A stretch of 13,524 bases of DNA, from assembly GCA_049318845.1 (NCBI GenBank), contig JBMOFH010000086.1:1-13524 (forward strand). The letters run 5' to 3'. Within the stretch, counting starts at the first letter, position 1; each line of letters begins with the position of its first letter. Both the position numbers and the translations under genes were made by a program. The notes below the pieces were generated by a model. The model saw only the letters and a program-made list of their open reading frames with translations. It was not told the origin of the DNA and did not search any database. Shown here in pieces: positions 5,887-13,107 of this stretch. This stretch comes from CAIOZW01 sp049318845. Its GTDB lineage: Bacteria > Acidobacteriota > Blastocatellia > RBC074.

Positions 5887-6594
5887 ATGAATCTGCCAAA
5901 CCTCCTTACATTGCTGCGAATATTTCTGGTTCCACTGCTGGTGGTCGTACTTCTGACCAGATTTTCAGAGGACTGGATCGGAATGCCACGACACATTGCC
6001 GGTGTCAGCCTCTTTCTTTTCGCCTCGCTGACGGACGTCGCGGATGGCTGGCTGGCGCGGCGGCGGAAGCAGGTATCACGATTTGGCATTCTGCTTGATC
6101 CAATCGCCGACAAGATTCTTATCTCATCCGCCTTAATTTCATTGGTTGAGAACCAGCTTGCGCCGGCGTGGGCGGTGGTAATTGTCACCGGGCGTGAATT
6201 TGCTGTTTCGGGGCTCCGTGCGGTCGCGGCCGCTGAGGGGTGGGCGATCCCGGCCTCGAAAGCCGGAAAGCTGAAGATGTTCTCGCAGGTGGTGACGATT
6301 GCGCTGCTCATCACCTCGTCGGTCAATGGCGCGCCGCCAGTTGAGACGAAGGCCTTTCCGGTCATCATGTTCTGGACCGTCCCCGAGATGAATCTCGCGC
6401 TCGGCCACCTCTTTGGTGATGGTGTGCTCGGGTGGGTCGACTGGCGTGTGCTGATGTATGGGGCCGGACGGGCGCTGCTCTGGCTGGTCGTCGTCTCCTC
6501 CTGCTGGTCGATGTCCGGTTATTTCTATGATTTCTATCTGAGCGCGAAGGATGGACTGGGAAAATCACCCGCTGACACTGAACCAGGACAATGA
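5887..6594 (+). CDS. pgsA: CDP-diacylglycerol--glycerol-3-phosphate 3-phosphatidyltransferase PgsA
   Basis: The 235-residue integral membrane enzyme makes phosphatidylglycerophosphate, the first committed step to phosphatidylglycerol and cardiolipin. The CDP-alcohol phosphatidyltransferase signature D-x2-D-G-x2-A-R-x8-G-x3-D-x3-D is complete: D50, D53, G54, A57, R58, G67, D71 and D75. The segments GREFAVSGLR and SKAGKLKMFSQ are typical of PgsA rather than of other family members. It begins MNLPNLLTLLRI, the standard start; an in-frame TTG at 5872 would add five residues. The protein is somewhat longer than the usual 180-200 residues, with extra sequence around 145-180 between the last membrane helices. 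It lies 28 bases after the BMC-P stop and overlaps the next gene by 4 bases (ATGA), so it belongs to the same transcript, although a phospholipid synthase has no known role in microcompartments. Confidence 0.9.
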   Translation: MNLPNLLTLLRIFLVPLLVVVLLTRFSEDWIGMPRHIAGVSLFLFASLTDVADGWLARRRKQVSRFGILLDPIADKILISSALISLVENQLAPAWAVVIVTGREFAVSGLRAVAAAEGWAIPASKAGKLKMFSQVVTIALLITSSVNGAPPVETKAFPVIMFWTVPEMNLALGHLFGDGVLGWVDWRVLMYGAGRALLWLVVVSSCWSMSGYFYDFYLSAKDGLGKSPADTEPGQ

Positions 6595-7124
6595 TAATTC
6601 AGGAATACGATGGAAAGAGACCCCGGATCGGGGAGCGTGTATTCATTGCGACCAACGCGGTGGTGATCGGTGACGTCGAGATCGGCGACGACGCGAGCAT
6701 CTGGTTTGGCGCGGTTCTGCGTGGAGACAAGGGCCGGATCGTCATCGGGCGTGGCACGAACATCCAGGACAATTCGGTGCTTCACGCCAATTCGGCCAAT
6801 TCGACGTTGATTGGTGAAGATGTCACCGTCGGTCACGGCGCACTGCTCGAAGGCTGCACGATCGGGTCGGGAGCGGTCATTGGGATGGGGGCGATCATTC
6901 TGCCAGACGTGGTTATCGAGGAGCAGGCGATGATCGGCGCCGGGAGTCTGCTCACTCCCGGCACGCGGATTCCGGCGCGGACCCTCGCCGTGGGCTCGCC
7001 GGCGACCGTCAGAAAGCAGCTTTCGGGAGAGTCCCTCCGCGCGGTGACTATCAGTGCAAAGTCTTATCACGATCTCAAGGATCGTTACCTGGCGGAAGAG
7101 CCACGATCCGCAGTCCCTGAATAA
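6591..7124 (+). CDS. Gamma-carbonic-anhydrase-family left-handed beta-helix protein (one zinc histidine missing)
   Basis: The 177-residue protein has the hexapeptide-repeat left-handed beta-helix of the gamma-carbonic anhydrase (CamH/YrdA/PaaY) family and ends in a C-terminal helix that packs on the trimer. Residues matching the archaeal Cam active site are R44 and D46 (LRGDKG), N57 and Q59 (TNIQDN), H65 (VLHAN) and H82 (TVGHGA). The third zinc ligand, expected five residues after H82, is E87 in LLEGC rather than histidine. The enzyme may bind metal through a His-His-Glu set, or may have lost carbonic anhydrase activity and act as an acyltransferase-like or structural protein. Its ATG overlaps the pgsA stop by 4 bases, so translation is coupled. 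Gamma-CA domains occur in the beta-carboxysome protein CcmM, but family members are also widespread outside microcompartments, so a BMC role is only suggested by context. Confidence 0.88.
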   Translation: MIIQEYDGKRPRIGERVFIATNAVVIGDVEIGDDASIWFGAVLRGDKGRIVIGRGTNIQDNSVLHANSANSTLIGEDVTVGHGALLEGCTIGSGAVIGMGAIILPDVVIEEQAMIGAGSLLTPGTRIPARTLAVGSPATVRKQLSGESLRAVTISAKSYHDLKDRYLAEEPRSAVPE

Positions 7125-7146
7125 CCGGATAACCAAATTTTGGCGC

Positions 7147-7199
7147 TCAGACAGTGAGTCAGATTAGTCAGAGTGTCTCAGAGTGCCCCAGAGTGCTTA
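7147..7199 (+). repeat. Degenerate 10-bp-period repeat upstream of the nuclease gene
   Basis: Between the gamma-CA stop and the giant nuclease gene, units of about 10 bases recur: three copies of CAGAGTG lie 10 bases apart from 7169, preceded by weaker copies (AGTCAGATT, CAGACAGTG). It is non-coding with respect to the preferred nuclease start at 7278. The function is unknown. Confidence 0.6.
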
Positions 7200-7277
7200 A
7201 GCCTCGGGGATTGGTGGAATGAAGATGCGGATCACGCCCGCAATCAGTCCATCCTGCGAACTGGAAATACGGGATTT

Positions 7278-10200
7278 ATGCGTCTATCTGGAACTTGCAG
7301 GTTGCTTAGACAGATTGTGCTGATCGCATTGCTTGCGATTCAGACCCTCTTGCCACTGCCCTTGCACTTAGTTGAAGCCGATGGCGTGGCCCAGCGCTTG
7401 CCGTTTGCCCAGAACTGGTCGGCGACTACCCTGCTCAACACGAACGACGACTGGAGCGGGATTGCGGGCATCGAGGGGTACCTGGGTCAGAACTTGACCA
7501 CGGCGATTGGGGCCGATCCGCAGCTGCTCTCCGGAACCAGCACACTTGCTGGTGATCTGGATCTGATCGCCAACCAGAGCAATCCCGGTGGTCTCAATTC
7601 CGGCGGAGTGGCCGAATTCGATGGAATCGCCGATCCGGTGATTGCGTTGCAGGGGTCGTCGACCGCCGATGCACCATATCTGCTGCTCAGCCTCGACACG
7701 ACCGGCAGTTCGAATCTCAACATCTCCTACAATCTGCGGGATCTGGATGGATCGGCGGACGATGCCATTCAGCCAGTAGCCCTCCAGTATCGAATCGGCA
7801 ATTCAGGAAATTTCATCAACCTCCCGGCCGGGTTTGTTGCCGACGCGACAAGCGGGCCGAGCCTTGCGACGCGAGTCACTCCGGTCAGTGTCGTATTGCC
7901 GGCGGAGACAGCGAATCGACCGCTGGTCCAGGTTCGGATCATCACTTCCAACGCCAATGGCAATGATGAATGGGTCGGGATCGACGATCTGGTCGTCTCC
8001 GCCGGCGGGCCGGCAACCTTTCTGACGATCGACGATGTCAGTCGTCCGGAGGGGAATACCGGAACTTCGCCAGTTATCTTCACTGTCAGGTTGAGTGCGC
8101 CGGCGGGGATCGATGGAGTGACGTTTGATATTGCAACGGTCGATGGGACGGCGCGCGCGGCTGGCACGTCAGGAGCAGATTATGTTTCCCGGCGACTGAG
8201 CCGCCAGACGATTGCCGCCGGCGCGTCCAGCTATTCGTTTGAGGTGTTGGTCAATGGCGATACTGTCGTCGAGCCGAACGAGCTCTTCACGGTCGAGCTC
8301 TCCGCCGTCAGCGGCGCCGTCGTCAGTGATGGTCAGGGGCAGGGGACGATCGAGAACGATGATTTCTCGACTCTCTCGATTCACGACATCCAGGGGCAGG
8401 GCAGCGAGTCTCCGCTGGCTGGTGCCGTCGTTCGGACTCGCGGAGTGGTGACAGGTCGGAGGAGCACCGGGTTTTTCATCCAGGAGCCCGCGCCTGACAG
8501 TGATCCGCTGACCTCGGAAGGGCTGGCAGTCTATACTGGTTCGGCGCCACCGGCCTCCGTCGCGGTCGGCAATCTGGTCGAGGTGGCCGGCACGGTCAGC
8601 GAATATGTGCCATCAGCCGATCCGCTCCAGCCGCCGCTGACCCAGTTGACTCAGCCGACAGTGACACTGGTCGCGACCGGTCAGCCGTTGCCATCCCCGG
8701 TCGTGCTCACGCCATCATTTCCGGCGCCATCCGGCGCCTTCGATCAGCTCGAGCGGGTGGAGGGTATGCGTGTCAGTGTGCCGTCACTGACCGTTTGTGC
8801 GCCGACGCTTGGCTCGATCAGCGAAGTGAACGCGACCGCTTCGTCGAGCGGCATATTTTTTGGCGTCGTGACCGGAGTTGCGCGACCATTTCGCGAGCCG
8901 GGAATCCAGGCGCCCGATCCTTCTCCATCCGGTACAATTCCGCCGATCCCCCGTTTTGACGCTAACCCGGAGCGGATCAGGATTGACAGCGATGGCCTGA
9001 CTGGTGGGACGACCCTCAATCTCTCCGTCGGGACGGTGATCACAGGCCTGGTTGGCCCACTCGATTACGCGCTGCGCAGTTACACACTCCTGCCAGAACC
9101 CGGAAGCCAGCTCGCAACGACTGGTGGCGTCGCTGCTGCCGCCGTTACCGTTCCCGACAGTTCCGAGTTTACCGTCGCGACCTTCAATCTTCAGCGATTT
9201 TATGACACGGTCAATGATCCCTCGGTTGCCGAACCGGTCCTGACGGCGACGGCTTTCAACAGTCGCCTCACCAAGGCTTCGCTCGCGATCCGCAACTACC
9301 TCCGATCCCCCGATATTCTCGGTGTCGTCGAGGTTGAGAATCTGTCGACTCTCCAGTCGCTCGCCGCGCGGATTGGCAGCGATGCGGCAGCCGCCGGGCA
9401 GCCTGATCCGCAATATGCCGCCTATCTGGTCGAGGGGAATGATATTGGCGGTATCGATGTCGGCTTTCTCGTCCGGACACCGCGGGTATCGGTTGAAACT
9501 GTCACCCAGGAGCTGGCCGCCTCGCGCCTCATCAATCCTGACGGGACGACCGATCTGCTCAATGATCGTCCGCCGCTGCGGCTCAGGGCGGTCGTCAACC
9601 ACTCCAGCGGCAGCCGTTTTCCGGTGACGGTGATCGTCAATCACCTCCGCTCACTTGGTGGTGTCTCCGATTCATCGCCCGGTTCAAGCGGCTGGCCGAC
9701 CGCTGGTCACCGTGTCCGTGCCAAGAGGCAGCGACAGGCCGAAGAACTGGCACGCCTGGTTCAGGCCCGCCAGCTTGCTGATCCGGCGGAGCGAATAATC
9801 CTGATCGGGGATTTCAACGCCTTTGAATTCAATGACGGCTTCACTGATTCAATCAATACGATCATTGGTCGTCCGGCCCCCGACAACGAGACCGCCGTCA
9901 CCGGTGATGGACTCGACCTTGTCGGACCGGATCTCTTCAATCTCTCCGCGCTCTCTCCGGCGGCCGATCGTTACTCGTATGTCTTTGACGGCAACGCGCA
10001 GTCGCTCGATCATATGCTGGTCAGTCAGTCGCTGGTCAGTGCCACACTGGCGCGGCGGGTTGAGCATCCACGGCTCAATGCAGACTTTCCGGAGACGGCT
10101 CGCAACGATGCCGCAACCCCACTCAGACTATCTGATCACGATCCACTGGTTGGATATTTCAAGGTTGCTGACTTCTGCGCTGCTCCCTCCCCGACGCTCG

Positions 10201-11387
10201 CTTACGCTCCGGCGGTTGAGATCTTTGCCGGGGGCAGTGTGACCATCGCTCCGACCTCCGGTCCACTGCCGATTCCAGTCAACGGCGCCGGAACGATCAG
10301 CATTCTCAGTCGTGGCTCATTTGTCGGCACACTCGCGGTCGATTCCTCCGGCAACGTCAGCATTACCCGGGCCGGCCCGGTCGGAACTCACTCCATCGTC
10401 ATTCGCCTTACCAACGCATGCGGACAGTCGAAGGATGCACTGATTCAGGTTACCGTCACACCGGTGATCGTCGGACCTGGCTCGCCAGTTCCGACCCTGC
10501 CGCCAGCCGATCGCCCGGTAATCTCTCCCCCAACCGGACTCAATGCCGGCAGTGTTCTGTTCTTTAACGCCTATAGCTCCTCAACCGATTATCGCCACGA
10601 TTCGATGATCAGCCTGACCAACACCCACCCGGTGCAATCGGTTCCGGTTCGGATCCTGTTCATCGATGGGCAGACCGGAGCCGCCGAGAGCCGCTTTCTC
10701 AACCTGACACCAAACCAGACGATTCGATTCCTGGCTAGTGATCAGGATCCGGGCGTCACCGGCTACATCATCGCACTGGCCCTCGATGATCACGGCTGTC
10801 CGCTCAATTTCAATTACCTGATCGGCGAGGCTGCCGTCAGGTTTGAGAGTGGGCACACCTCAAACCTTGCCGCCATCGCCGTCGCCGCTCTCGCAGACTC
10901 CACCTTGCTCTGCCAGCCCGGTCTCGTAATCGATCTGCCTTTTGACGGAAATGTCTTCCAGATGCTCCCGCGAACACTCGCTGTCAACAGCGTTCCTTCG
11001 CGCCTCGATGGAAATCAGACCCTCCTGATCGTCAATCGCCTTGGCGGCAATCTGACGACCGCCATCAGCCCCATCGGAACCATCAGCGGATCACTCTACA
11101 ATGACGTCGAAGCGGAATGGTACTTTACGATCGAGGGCAACTCACCGCAACTGCGCGGAATAATGGCCAGCGCCACTTTTCCGCTCACCAGTCTCCGCTT
11201 CGAAAATGTCGTTCCTGCCGGGCGCACCGGCTGGATAAGACTCGCAACCACCGCCGAGACCGGGATCATTGGCGCAGTCATCAACCTCAACTCGTCGGGC
11301 TATAACAACGGTCACAACCTTCACGCCCTGACGCTGACTCCATCCACACATTATCTCCTGCCCATCGTGAGCCCATCGAGTCAGTAG
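7278..11387 (+). CDS. Giant secreted EEP-family extracellular nuclease with Calx-beta domain and acidobacterial-type C-terminal module
   Basis: The 1369-residue product is probably an extracellular or surface nuclease of the ExeM/NucH type. Residues 1 to about 36 form a signal peptide (CRLLRQIVLIALLAIQTLLP). A beta-sandwich region (about 45-240) contains DDWSGIAGIEGYLGQ and DEWVGIDDLVVS. A Calx-beta domain (about 247-362) ends VNGDTVVEPNELFTVELS and GTIENDD. An OB-fold-like segment (about 366-450, VRTRGVVTGRRSTGFFIQEP) follows. The endonuclease/exonuclease/phosphatase domain (about 630-962) has the catalytic set: N in ATFNLQRF, E685 in VVEVEN, H789 in NHLRS, D845 and N847 in GDFNAF, D911 and H912 in SLDHML, D953 and H954 in LSDHDP. 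A further Ig-like segment precedes a C-terminal module from about 1091 (GSVLFFNAYSSSTDYRHDSM) that resembles one I recall from acidobacterial secreted proteins. The ATG at 7278 is preferred over 7173 because it directly precedes the signal peptide and follows a GGGA. Confidence 0.85.
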   Translation: MRLSGTCRLLRQIVLIALLAIQTLLPLPLHLVEADGVAQRLPFAQNWSATTLLNTNDDWSGIAGIEGYLGQNLTTAIGADPQLLSGTSTLAGDLDLIANQSNPGGLNSGGVAEFDGIADPVIALQGSSTADAPYLLLSLDTTGSSNLNISYNLRDLDGSADDAIQPVALQYRIGNSGNFINLPAGFVADATSGPSLATRVTPVSVVLPAETANRPLVQVRIITSNANGNDEWVGIDDLVVSAGGPATFLTIDDVSRPEGNTGTSPVIFTVRLSAPAGIDGVTFDIATVDGTARAAGTSGADYVSRRLSRQTIAAGASSYSFEVLVNGDTVVEPNELFTVELSAVSGAVVSDGQGQGTIENDDFSTLSIHDIQGQGSESPLAGAVVRTRGVVTGRRSTGFFIQEPAPDSDPLTSEGLAVYTGSAPPASVAVGNLVEVAGTVSEYVPSADPLQPPLTQLTQPTVTLVATGQPLPSPVVLTPSFPAPSGAFDQLERVEGMRVSVPSLTVCAPTLGSISEVNATASSSGIFFGVVTGVARPFREPGIQAPDPSPSGTIPPIPRFDANPERIRIDSDGLTGGTTLNLSVGTVITGLVGPLDYALRSYTLLPEPGSQLATTGGVAAAAVTVPDSSEFTVATFNLQRFYDTVNDPSVAEPVLTATAFNSRLTKASLAIRNYLRSPDILGVVEVENLSTLQSLAARIGSDAAAAGQPDPQYAAYLVEGNDIGGIDVGFLVRTPRVSVETVTQELAASRLINPDGTTDLLNDRPPLRLRAVVNHSSGSRFPVTVIVNHLRSLGGVSDSSPGSSGWPTAGHRVRAKRQRQAEELARLVQARQLADPAERIILIGDFNAFEFNDGFTDSINTIIGRPAPDNETAVTGDGLDLVGPDLFNLSALSPAADRYSYVFDGNAQSLDHMLVSQSLVSATLARRVEHPRLNADFPETARNDAATPLRLSDHDPLVGYFKVADFCAAPSPTLAYAPAVEIFAGGSVTIAPTSGPLPIPVNGAGTISILSRGSFVGTLAVDSSGNVSITRAGPVGTHSIVIRLTNACGQSKDALIQVTVTPVIVGPGSPVPTLPPADRPVISPPTGLNAGSVLFFNAYSSSTDYRHDSMISLTNTHPVQSVPVRILFIDGQTGAAESRFLNLTPNQTIRFLASDQDPGVTGYIIALALDDHGCPLNFNYLIGEAAVRFESGHTSNLAAIAVAALADSTLLCQPGLVIDLPFDGNVFQMLPRTLAVNSVPSRLDGNQTLLIVNRLGGNLTTAISPIGTISGSLYNDVEAEWYFTIEGNSPQLRGIMASATFPLTSLRFENVVPAGRTGWIRLATTAETGIIGAVINLNSSGYNNGHNLHALTLTPSTHYLLPIVSPSSQ

Positions 11388-11456
11388 GATATGCTCGTCA
11401 CCTGGAGCTCCGCATCAACCACCCGCCACCAGATACCGGCTCAGCCCCCCGCAGAC

Positions 11457-12749
11457 TCAGAACCCCCGCGAAACAGAGAAGAAGGCGCGTGTGCCTTCAC
11501 GGCCCTGCCCGATATCGATGCGGAAGGCGGTCGTTCGATTGACTCGATACTGGAATCCTCCTCCGAAAGCATAGCGCCAGTTGGAGGAGCTGAAGTGGCG
11601 GCTGGTGTTCCCCCTCGAGTTTGCCGGTGGCCGATTGTCACCCCAGACCTGGCCGGCGTCGCCAAAGACGAAGAGGTCGAGTCCGCGTATCTCTGACTGT
11701 TTGAAGAGTGTACGTCGTGGTTCGATCGTCAGGAGGAGTGTGTTGTTGCCACGAAAACGGAAGTTGCGATAGCCGCGAAGCTGGTTCCGTCCGCCCAGCC
11801 ACGAGAGTTCGTGAAAGGGAATCTGGCTGCCTCCACGCGGTTGTCTGAGGGTGGTCATCGCGCGCACGGCAACCGAGGCATAGTCACTTCCGAGTGGAAG
11901 AAATGCCTGACCATCAAGCTCGGTTTCAAGCCAGCCGAAGTCGGAGAATGTGTCACGCCGGAGCCCTTCGACCGTCGCGAGGCGGCCATAAAGATAGAGC
12001 CCTTTCGTCAGTCCAACATCATTGTTTCTTTTGTCATACTCGGCGAAAGCACCGGTGGCGAGGGTCTTTACGCTGGTGTTGAGTCCTGGCAACCAGTTCA
12101 GGCCATTGGGACTGTGCTGGTCCGAGGTGAACATCTGATCGATCGGCAGGTCATCGGTTCCTTTTTCCTTGCCGGCAGAGGCGTTCTCTGTCGCGAGTCT
12201 TGCGTAGAGGCCGATCTGGAAGCCGGGTGCGACATCGCGGAGAACGGCGAGGTTGAGGCTGCGCTGAATACTCGCGAAGTTGGTCTCGGGACGCTCCGCG
12301 CTCTGTGACCCGAGACCGAAGAGGTTGTCACGCGTTCGTTTCCGATAGCCGACCCAGAGGTCGATGTGATTCCGTTCATCACCGACAGCTGGTATCCAAA
12401 CCCCGGCCTCGAAGCGGTGATAAAGTCGTGTCGAAGCGAGCGCACGAACTCTGAACTCGATTGCCGGGATCTTTCGCGCCGTCGTCACTTCGAGCCCGAT
12501 CGGCAGCCCGGCACCCTGCTCGAAGCCCCCGACCAGGGCGCTGACGTGTGGGCTTCCCAAGTCGATGGCACTCAGATTGTCACGAGCCGGAACGTTACGA
12601 TCCTTTGAGCGGGTGCCAACCGGGCTGTGGCCAACGACCTGACTTGATCTCGACTGAGTGCCATTGCTACCCGCCGATGCTGGCGCCTGCGGCCTGGCAG
12701 TCATCGACAGCGTCACCATTACCAGGATGATAAATTTCACTCTGTACAT
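11457..12749 (-). CDS. Omp85/BamA-type outer-membrane beta-barrel protein without POTRA domains
   Basis: The 430-residue protein carries a signal peptide (MYRVKFIILVMVTLSMTARP, cleavage near residue 26) and then amphipathic beta-strand sequence to a terminal phenylalanine (FFSVSRGF), as outer-membrane barrels end. Near residues 316-335, SWLGGRNQLRGYRNFRF matches the lumen-loop RGY/RGF motif of the bacterial surface antigen (Omp85, D15) barrel, and the following FVFGDAGQVW is typical of its next strand. There is no room for POTRA domains: only about 40 low-complexity residues separate the signal peptide from the barrel. It might be a small exporter or a porin-like barrel; no partner is evident. 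The ATG at 12749 is chosen because it starts the signal peptide; it has no ribosome binding site but lies 8 bases after a TATACT, suggesting a near-leaderless mRNA. It converges on the nuclease gene with a 69-base gap. Confidence 0.8.
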   Translation of the reverse strand: MYRVKFIILVMVTLSMTARPQAPASAGSNGTQSRSSQVVGHSPVGTRSKDRNVPARDNLSAIDLGSPHVSALVGGFEQGAGLPIGLEVTTARKIPAIEFRVRALASTRLYHRFEAGVWIPAVGDERNHIDLWVGYRKRTRDNLFGLGSQSAERPETNFASIQRSLNLAVLRDVAPGFQIGLYARLATENASAGKEKGTDDLPIDQMFTSDQHSPNGLNWLPGLNTSVKTLATGAFAEYDKRNNDVGLTKGLYLYGRLATVEGLRRDTFSDFGWLETELDGQAFLPLGSDYASVAVRAMTTLRQPRGGSQIPFHELSWLGGRNQLRGYRNFRFRGNNTLLLTIEPRRTLFKQSEIRGLDLFVFGDAGQVWGDNRPPANSRGNTSRHFSSSNWRYAFGGGFQYRVNRTTAFRIDIGQGREGTRAFFSVSRGF

Positions 12750-12760
12750 TTTTACAGAGT
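12739..12760. promoter_or_regulatory. Perfect inverted repeat surrounding the Omp85-like start codon
   Basis: ACTCTGTA (12739-12746) and TACAGAGT (12753-12760) are perfect 8-base arms around a 6-base centre that holds the start codon (CAT at 12747-12749 on the plus strand). The arm also overlaps the predicted minus-strand -10 element. It could be a repressor operator or a hairpin with the start codon in its loop. Confidence 0.6.
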
Positions 12761-12785
12761 ATATGCCGGATCGGGTTGGCAACAA
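12758..12785 (-). promoter_or_regulatory. Predicted promoter of the Omp85-like gene, near-leaderless
   Basis: On the minus strand TATACT (12763-12758, 5 of 6 to consensus) follows a weak TTGTTG by 16 bases. Expected transcription start is near 12751, one to two bases from the ATG at 12749. There is no Shine-Dalgarno sequence, so leaderless translation is plausible. Confidence 0.5.
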
Positions 12786-12822
12786 GCTGGCCGGCAGAAA
12801 AAGACGTATTTACTGTGACTTA

Positions 12823-12858
12823 CCAGGGTGATCGCATTTTAAGTGTCAGGCACCCTGG
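12823..12858. repeat. Inverted, degenerate copy of the 25-base repeat within a hairpin
   Basis: The reverse complement of 12823-12845 reads CTTAAAATGCGATCACCCTG in its core and matches copy A at 19 of 23 positions. The same stretch supplies one arm of a perfect inverted repeat: CCAGGGTG (12823-12830) with CACCCTGG (12851-12858), 20 bases apart. CTGGG (12855-12859) could instead pair with CCCAG (12868-12872), so two alternative hairpins overlap. Confidence 0.65.
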
Positions 12859-12954
12859 GGGCCGCAGCCCAGCCTTCCGCGAGAACCATTGTCGCCTTCT
12901 TACTCCTCCGACGCGAAAAGACCGAGAAGCGTAGGGTTCACTGGAAACCGGCTT

Positions 12955-12979
12955 ACTCTTAAAATGTGATTGCCCTGCT
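12955..12979 (+). repeat. Copy B of the 25-base repeat upstream of the CSLREA gene
   Basis: It is identical to 3438-3462 at 24 of 25 positions (T for C at 12967). As at the rex locus it lies ahead of AGATTGACAGT, here with 17 bases between the two blocks instead of 35. Confidence 0.85.
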
Positions 12980-12999
12980 GACATTACGTTACTTTCAGA

Positions 13000-13029
13000 T
13001 TGACAGTATCATCATTCTAAAATTATGAT
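13000..13029 (+). promoter_or_regulatory. Predicted strong sigma70-type promoter for the CSLREA gene
   Basis: TTGACA (13000-13005) and TATGAT (13024-13029, 5 of 6 to consensus) are 18 bases apart, the same spacing as in the rex promoter. Transcription would begin near 13036, leaving a leader of about 230 bases before the ATG at 13267. Confidence 0.65.
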
Positions 13030-13064
13030 CTGGGCTGGTTACGTCAATATGTTCTGAATTCACC

Positions 13065-13107
13065 GGGCTCCTTCGGCGTGGTCTGTCTTTTAGACTACCG
13101 CCAGCCC
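13065..13107 (+). ncRNA. Structured leader RNA candidate (long hairpin in the CSLREA 5' region)
   Basis: GGCGTGGTCT (13075-13084) pairs with AGACTACCGCC (13092-13102) with one bulged C and one G-U pair, around a 7-base loop. GGGCT (13065-13069) and AGCCC (13103-13107) extend the stem beyond a 5-base bulge. It is placed 30-70 bases after the predicted transcription start. No known riboswitch family was recognised, and no T-run follows to make it a plain terminator. Confidence 0.4.

Noticed and set aside
4295..7124. Carboxysome interpretation, because of BMC-H, BMC-P and a gamma-CA-like protein
   Set aside because: There is no RuBisCO gene, no CcmM-type fusion, and the cargo-like protein is an aldolase; a catabolic metabolosome fits better.
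8784..9644. A 286-codon minus-strand open frame inside the nuclease gene
   Set aside because: Its translation is rich in Arg, Asp and Gly with no recognisable domain, while the plus strand encodes a clear EEP nuclease.
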